Below, one piece after another: positions 58,215 through 64,000 of a stretch of 64,000 nucleotides of DNA. Both the position numbers and the translations under genes were made by a program. Every line of letters starts with the position of its first letter. Position 1 is the stretch's first letter. The stretch comes from Juglans regia. Lineage: Eukaryota > Streptophyta > Magnoliopsida > Fagales > Juglandaceae. The notes beneath the pieces were generated by a model, which was not told the origin of the DNA, searched no databases, and saw only the letters and a list, made by a program, of their open reading frames with translations. The stretch spans positions 1,364,001 to 1,428,000 of the forward strand of contig NC_049916.1 of the NCBI RefSeq assembly GCF_001411555.2, written 5' to 3'.

Positions 58215-59840
58215 GCAGCATGGCGCCGCCACACCATCCATCCTCATAAATTACTTGAATGAGGCTATCAAGTCTGCCCATGCTGTTGGCTATGCCCCGC
58301 CTCCAACAGCTCCCCAAGCTTAAATAATTTTTCCACTTAATAATTAATCTAGTACTGTTATCAAATGTTGATCTTGCTCTTGTCGAAATACAATAAATAG
58401 CTTGTTTAAGAGGACGTGTATTACATGTTGTGGATTAAATACTGCATTGATTTTTTTTAAGTCGTTAGATAAATTGCAGTCGCTTGATTTTAATATTGAG
58501 TGGTTATAAATTGGAGTCTGTTTTTTTATATGAATTTATATTGAATTTATCTATTTAAAATTTGTATAAATTATTTTTCATAATTTAATCAGCTTGTCAG
58601 CCTAGCTAGGACCGATTGGCAGGTTTTCACTTTTCAGCAGCCGAAGTACTACCGGTTAACCAGGAAAAAAAACACACACATGCCTCTCATGAAACTGTTC
58701 GGCAGGAACTGGTCATAATAAAACACGTACATACGAGATAGATAAAGTCTTCAGTTTGGTTGGTCATTTTACTTGGTCATAATAAAACATATTGTTCAAT
58801 ATTGACCTTTCAACGTTGGCTGATGAAGTGGAAACTTCGTACAGAAAGGGGTTTTGGTCATTGTGTCCCTTGTACGTGTATCCTTCTCCTTCTCATTTTT
58901 GGATTATTTGTTTGCTACTGACTGCTTCACTGATTGTGAAATCCACGGCCCCACATTTGATATAGCCCGATATGGCGATTTCCGCTGTATATATTTTCTT
59001 GGCTGCTTGCGGTTTGCATGTCCATTCCTTACATATAAAAAAAATAAAAATAAAAAAAATTGTTAAAAGGTTGAGTTTGCCTTATTAAGTAAATTAATGA
59101 ACAGGTGTGAATGATTGTGATAAATAAATAAAAGAAATCATCTCTCTATTTTTAATAGGATATATTTAGCTGTGATTTCTTCAATAAGAAAAAATATTGC
59201 TCTTACTTGAATTTGAGGATTTTAAGTGAGAGAAATGCGCAAAGTGGACTCTACAATATTAAAGTTATAAATATTTTGGACAATATTAAAATAAATAATA
59301 AATTATAAATGATCTATTTGATGTGTTTATATTTTTTTCGCTTGAGGCTTCTAAATTTGAATAAAAATTTGAAGGGGGCTAGCTTGTTCCTCTTCATCAA
59401 ATTATGTAATAAACTCTTAACTCAATTATAAATAAAAGATAAGAGGGGCAAAGACCCGAACAAGTGTATCAAAACAATCAATACAGTTCAGAAAAATATA
59501 CATAAATAAAAACAAATGATAAAGAATATTTGACCAAACAAGCTTGATATCACTTTTTCTTGACTCTCGTTTAAGACAGAAAAACCAACATTACATCGAT
59601 CCACCAATAAACCAATATCACAAAAAAAAATTCCAAACCAAAAATTAAAGAAAAAACACAAGATCCGAAAATTTGAGAGTCGTTTTATCTTGCTGAATAA
59701 TCCCCTTCCACAACTATGGCAAATTCTGATCACCTTCATAACAAATACACCTCCCTCCCTCCCCTTGTCTTGTCTTGACCCAATGCATGCGTGGTTGATT
59801 AAAGAGGTGGCCCCGCCTTGAAAGCTAATTTCTTTTAAAG
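58215..59840 (+). other. 3' flank of CNGC unit C
   Basis: The region continues the old reading frame after the new stop (AAWRRH, then a stop near 58254) and holds the shared 3' DNA up to about 59835, collinear with unit B (33872-34599 plus 40995-41755). Near 59025 it preserves the site where unit B received the CACTA element. No gene is seen. Confidence 0.6.
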
Positions 59841-60300
59841 ATATGTACGTACGTCTAATCTCATACCAGGAACCTTTGGGTGTGACATTAACGCATAGGA
59901 TTAATTCCAAAAAAAAAAAAAACCTTTCCTAGCTTCTTGACGCTCACGGTTGAATAGTAGTGGAGATTAGCACTTAATTTCAGGGTATTAACGTAGCTCT
60001 ACCCCAACGCCTATGCACCGATCATGGGCATATACCAAATACAGATTCACGTCTATATACATGGCAACTCACCCAACGGCTAGCCCATATATGAGAACCT
60101 CTCAACCCAACGGAAACATATAGATAATTACAACTTTATTTTTCCTTGTATAATCTTGCATTCCGACCGTCAATACAACTAGTATTATTCATAATAGAAC
60201 CTTGTACCTTGTATATAAATAAATACAAAGACTCTCGGCACTCTCACGGTGAGTGAGTATTTTTCTCAAACACCTTGTGTGCACTCTTCTTCATGGTACT
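59841..60300 (+). promoter_or_regulatory. Possible promoter and gene start cut by copia 2
   Basis: It is single-copy within the window. A TATA-like box (TATATAAATAAATA) at about 60211 is followed by a C-rich leader (CTCTCGGCACTCTCACGGTG, CACTCTTCTTC) and an ATG at 60293. The copia LTR begins seven bases later, at 60301. This arrangement resembles a gene 5' end disrupted right after its start codon, but no coding sequence is left to support it. Confidence 0.25.
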
Positions 60301-60617
60301 TGTTAAAACCAGAACCAGTGATACAAGAATGTAGCACAGGTGCTCGTAAAAATGCCTCAAAGACAAAATATATTCATAAAAGTGTTCTATCAATTTCATT
60401 ACATCCTCAGTACATTAGCACTAGTATTTATAGCAGAAATACACAAGAGTCTAGAAGGTTCTAATTTATTCCACAAGGGGAAGAGTTGGTTATGGCATTC
60501 TGTTGAGAATCAACAGCAGAGGAAATGGAAATGAGATTCTATTGATGGTGCGCTGCAGATGCATCGGTCTTGACTTGTGAGGAGTTATCCTCTACGGCAG
60601 GTACACATGCTCTAACA
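60301..60617 (-). repeat. 3' LTR of copia 2
   Basis: The inner border is set by the polypurine tract. The outer border is inferred from the TG...CA rule (TGTTAAAACCAG on the + strand). The RNase H frame runs through the polypurine tract and stops at 60539 inside the LTR. Confidence 0.55.
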
Positions 60618-63600
60618 TCCCCCCGCGATTCAAGCGGTACCAAGAAGATGGTGAGGCTGGAACGAAGGAGTGCAAATCGTGCCGAGGAGTGCGGCTTAGT
60701 AAATATATCTGCAATTTTTTCTTTGCTCGGGACAAAAGAAACAGTAAGAGTTTTCTTAGTAACACGGTCACGTACAAAGTGATAATCAAGATCCACATGT
60801 TTAGTTCGTGAGTGTAAAACTGGATTCGCCGAAAGGTAAGTTGCACCAATATTATCACATAACAGGTGGGGTGCTTCAGAAAGAAAAATTCTCAATTCTT
60901 TTAATAAAGCTTGTATCCATAGAAGTTCACAAGCAGTATTTGCAATTGATTTATATTCTGCTTCGGTAGAGGATCTAGCTATTGTTGGTTGTTTCTTGGA
61001 TCCCCAAGACACTAGGTGAGACCCAAAATAGACACAAAAACCACCCGTCGATTTTCGATCATCCAGGCAACTAGCCCAATCAGCATCTAAAAATGCTGTT
61101 AGTTTAAGAGAAGAGACAGAAGAAAAAAATAGGCCAAGATGGATGGTGAGTTTGAGATAACGCAGTATGCATTTAATAGCTTGCCAGTGAGAGTGGCGAG
61201 GACAGTGCATATATTGACAGATTTTATTGACAACAAATGAGATATCTGGACGGGTAAATGAAAGATAATGGAGACTACCAACGACACTTCGATAAAGCTG
61301 AGGATCCTCAAATGAGGATCCATCAAGAGCTGAAATGAGAGAAGAATCAGACGCTGTAACAACTATGTCATCAACATAAATTATAACGTATACAGTGGAA
61401 GTAGCAGATGTAAATATAAACAGAGAGGAGTCAGAAATTGAAGCATGAAAACCGAGTGAAATTAATTTCGAACTAAGCTTTGCAAACCAAGCCCTAGGTG
61501 CTTGTTTCAAGCCATAGATAGATTTATTTAATTTACAAACAAAATGAGAAAAATCAGAATGAACAAACCCAGTAGGTTGCTGCATAAAGACATCTTCTTC
61601 AAAGTCCCCGTGCAAGAAAGCATTTTGTATATCCAACTGATGAAGGGGCCAGTTCCGAGACACTGCAATAGAGATCAAAACGTGAATAGTAACAGGCTTG
61701 ACGACCGGACTAAAGGTCTTCGAATAGTCAAGGCCGGCTTGTTGATGGAACCCTTTGGCAACAAGACGAGCTTTACGTTGCTCAATGGTTCCATTAGCAA
61801 GCCGTTTGGTCTTGAGGACCCATTTGGAACCCAGAAGATTTTGAGAATGATGGGGAGGGACAAGAGACCATGTTTTATTTCAGAGGATAGCTTCAAATTC
61901 ACTGGCCATGGCAGCACGCCAAGTAGGGAATTTAGAAGCTTCCGTGTAGGAAGTGGGTTCGTCGGGAATGGAGGAAAGGGTGGAGAGAGCAGCACTGTGC
62001 TTTGGTGGTGGCCATAAAATGGTACCATCTTGTCGATGAAGGGGCCGGGTTATGTGAGATTTAGACCGAGTGGTCATGGTACGAAGATTGATGGATTCCG
62101 AATGGGTGTTATCAGAGGATGAGGAGGGCTGGTTTGAAGAAGAAGTCGCAGGAGAAGATGTTGAAGAAGACGGCGCATGAGACGTCTGGAAGGTATTTTC
62201 GGAAGCGATGGATTGAATGGAGTTAGGGTTTGGGTTGGTGGGCTGATGGGTTGAGATATGAGATGGAGGGATAGATTGAGGTGGGTTGGGCCGGTCGCAA
62301 GGTTGAGGAGATGAGAATGGGGCTCGATTGGATAATGAAGGAGAAAGGAAATTGGTGAGAACGGGCTGGGTTGAGAATGGGGCCTGGGTGGATATTTGTT
62401 GAGTTGAAGAGAATGGAAAATGAGTTTCATCAAAGCGTACATCCCATGAAATGTAGATTCTACCAAATGAAATATGTAGACAATTGTACCCTTTGTCATC
62501 AAGGGTGTATCCTAAAAAGACATAGAGCTTAGATCTCATGTCTAATTTATGATGGTTGAAAGGGCAAAGGTTAGGCTAACAGGCCGAGCCAAAAATACGT
62601 AAAAAATTATAATCAGGTGGAGACCCAAACAGAACTTGAAACGGAGAGAAATGTTGAAGAATGGGTGTGGGCATTCTATTTATGAGGAAAACTGCTGTTT
62701 TAAAAGCATCAACCCAATATTTGAGAGGAGTCGAAGATTGGGCAAGAAGAGAGAGACCAGTCTCGACAATGTGGCGATGACGCCGTTCAATGCTACCATT
62801 TTGAGCATGAGAGTATGGACAAGAAATTCTATGAGAAATACCAAGTTTTTGCAAAATAGCATGAAAGGGACGAAACTCACCCCCCCAGTCTGATTGAACA
62901 GCTATAATATTTTTTGAAAAAGTATTGTGAACAAATATAACAAAATTTAGAAAAAATTTTGACACATCAGATTTTGCATATAGAGGAAAAAACCAAACAT
63001 ACTTTGTAAAGTCATCAACAATAGAAAAGTAAAATCTAAAACCACTGCAGGATAGCACAGGCGCAGGTCCCCAGATATCTAAAAAAAGCAACTGAAAAGG
63101 AAATTGCAAGCTAGAGGGTGAGAGTGGATGTGGGAGAGCATGAGACTTGGCTTGAAGACAGGCCGAGCAGGGTGACGAAGTGGATGTGGAGGTGACTGGA
63201 AGATTGTGATGTCGTATAGTAAAGCATGCCATATGCTAGGTGAGGTCCGTTCGCCAATGAAAGCATGTCGTGGAGGGAGAGTGACATCCGCATCATCAGT
63301 TGGAAGAACATACAGACCATTCTTAACGGGGCCTTGGAGAAGTACTTCCTGGGACGTATATCCTTTACAAAAAAACCAGAAGAATTAAATTCAAAGAAAA
63401 TTGAATTATCCAAACAAAATTGTCGAACAGATAATAGATTTCGAGAAATTAAAGGAACAAGAAGTAGTTGACGGAGAAGAAAATTGCCAGAAGGTGTCGG
63501 AAGCAAGCCAGAGCCAGAGTTTTGAATAGCGAGGGATGATCCATCGCCAATAGTTACTTAATCTGGACCTTGATAAGGTGAGGACTCGAGATTAAGCTTG

Positions 63601-63991
63601 GAAAAATTAGAGGTGAAGTGAGTGGAAGCAGCAGTGTCTAGAAACCAATTTGAAGATGGTGCTGATGTATTTGAAAAATTGGTGAAATTAGCTGAGAGAC
63701 AAGGAAGAGGTGGAGACTGATATGTATGATTAAACTGATGATAACAAGAGATAACTGTGTGACCAATACGATTACAGAGCTGACATGTAGGTCGATTAGT
63801 CTGAGAAGAAGAAAAAAAATTAGAGGGAGTTGGAGAAAAATTTCGACCACCCCGTCCACGCCGAAAGCCATGGCCACGGCTTCGATTTGGAGGAGTAGAC
63901 GAGCCACGCACAGTGGTGGAGTTGGCAGTGAAGGAATTATGGGAGAGAAGAGATAGTTTTTGATGAGCAAGACGAGATTCATGGTTGACAA
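60539..63991 (-). pseudogene. Copia 2 gag-pol, mildly broken
   Basis: The pieces are a zinc knuckle (CQLCNRIGHTVISCYH, about 63790), a protease (WFLDTAASTHF, about 63650), gag-pre-integrase (63506-63230), integrase (63232-62576; LDIWGPAPV, QSDWGGEFRPF, NGSIERRHRHIVE), a proline/serine-rich spacer (62539-61900), and reverse transcriptase plus RNase H. The last begins in frame near 61875 and runs to 60539. Reverse transcriptase words are [30 protein letters not shown] and IIYVDDIVV. RNase H words are [20 protein letters not shown] and [16 protein letters not shown]. Damage seen: nonsense codons near 63555 (D*VTIGDG), 62575 and 61878, one frame change near 63230, and a deletion after [10 protein letters not shown] that removes the reverse transcriptase stretch before [14 protein letters not shown]. 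It is less decayed than the copia at 8811-13717. Confidence 0.88.
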
Positions 63992-64000
63992 GAAAACTGT

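Larger units (their letters stand above)
60301..64000 (-). mobile_element. Ty1/copia retrotransposon 2 (continues past the window)
   Basis: This element is in reverse orientation. The 3' LTR is proposed at 60301-60617, starting (minus strand) TGTTAGAGCATGTGTACC and ending CTGGTTTTAACA. The polypurine tract CGCGGGGGGA lies at 60618-60627, and the internal region continues to the window end within gag. The 5' LTR is outside, so the target duplication (GTACT expected, 60296-60300) cannot be checked. Confidence 0.85.

Overview
This is nuclear DNA of a flowering plant, most likely a woody rosid. A Fagales tree (walnut or hickory type) is my guess from general resemblance, not from a search. The evidence is intron-split genes with GT-AG borders, plant cyclic nucleotide-gated channel (CNGC) exons, plant-type copia, LINE, CACTA, hAT and FAR1/MULE sequences, and an AT-rich background. 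I see no bacterial, organellar or viral genes.

The host content is one locus: a degenerating tandem array of group-I-like CNGC genes on the + strand. Unit 0 (about 4780-5950) is a relic with a promoter and the tail of exon 2. Unit A (about 6270-18560) carries the best gene: seven exons (6859-18297) that join in frame to 671 codons. Unit B (31690-34599 plus 40995-41760) is a pseudogene that keeps only exon 1 and a frameshifted exon 7. Unit C0 (about 47570-48290) keeps only promoter and exon 1. A further promoter fragment lies at about 51490-51810. Unit C (51815-59840) is a second seven-exon gene (52455-58214). It is open for 637 codons but is cut in its IQ motif by a stop.

Mobile DNA has expanded the rest. 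From left to right: a gypsy-type LTR fragment (1-920) next to the 3' half of a CACTA element (921-4693); a hAT-like element (8470-14201) in intron 2 of unit A that carries an unidentified gene fragment and itself contains a copia (8811-13717); a CACTA terminus (18829 on) and an LTR-like stretch; a 3'-truncated LINE (19789-21454); a degenerate + strand copia (21595-31554) that hosts a gypsy-like solo LTR (23368-24008) and a nearly full LINE (24777-30600); a MITE with 9-bp target duplications in unit B's promoter; a CACTA with both ends and an ACT duplication (34600-40994) that carries a foreign-looking + strand coding fragment; a FAR1/MULE-type pseudogene (43283-46146); a 5'-truncated hAT (about 48310-50458); a 669-bp hAT-type MITE (50541-51209); a Tourist-like MITE swollen by an AT-rich minisatellite (54157-55589) inside intron 4 of unit C; and a second copia entering from the right edge (60301 to beyond 64000).

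What ties the window together is duplication followed by decay. The CNGC units act as paired before/after copies, so several insertions can be placed relative to the duplications. Each transposon superfamily call rests on target duplications, terminal motifs or recognisable protein domains read by eye. No database search was run.
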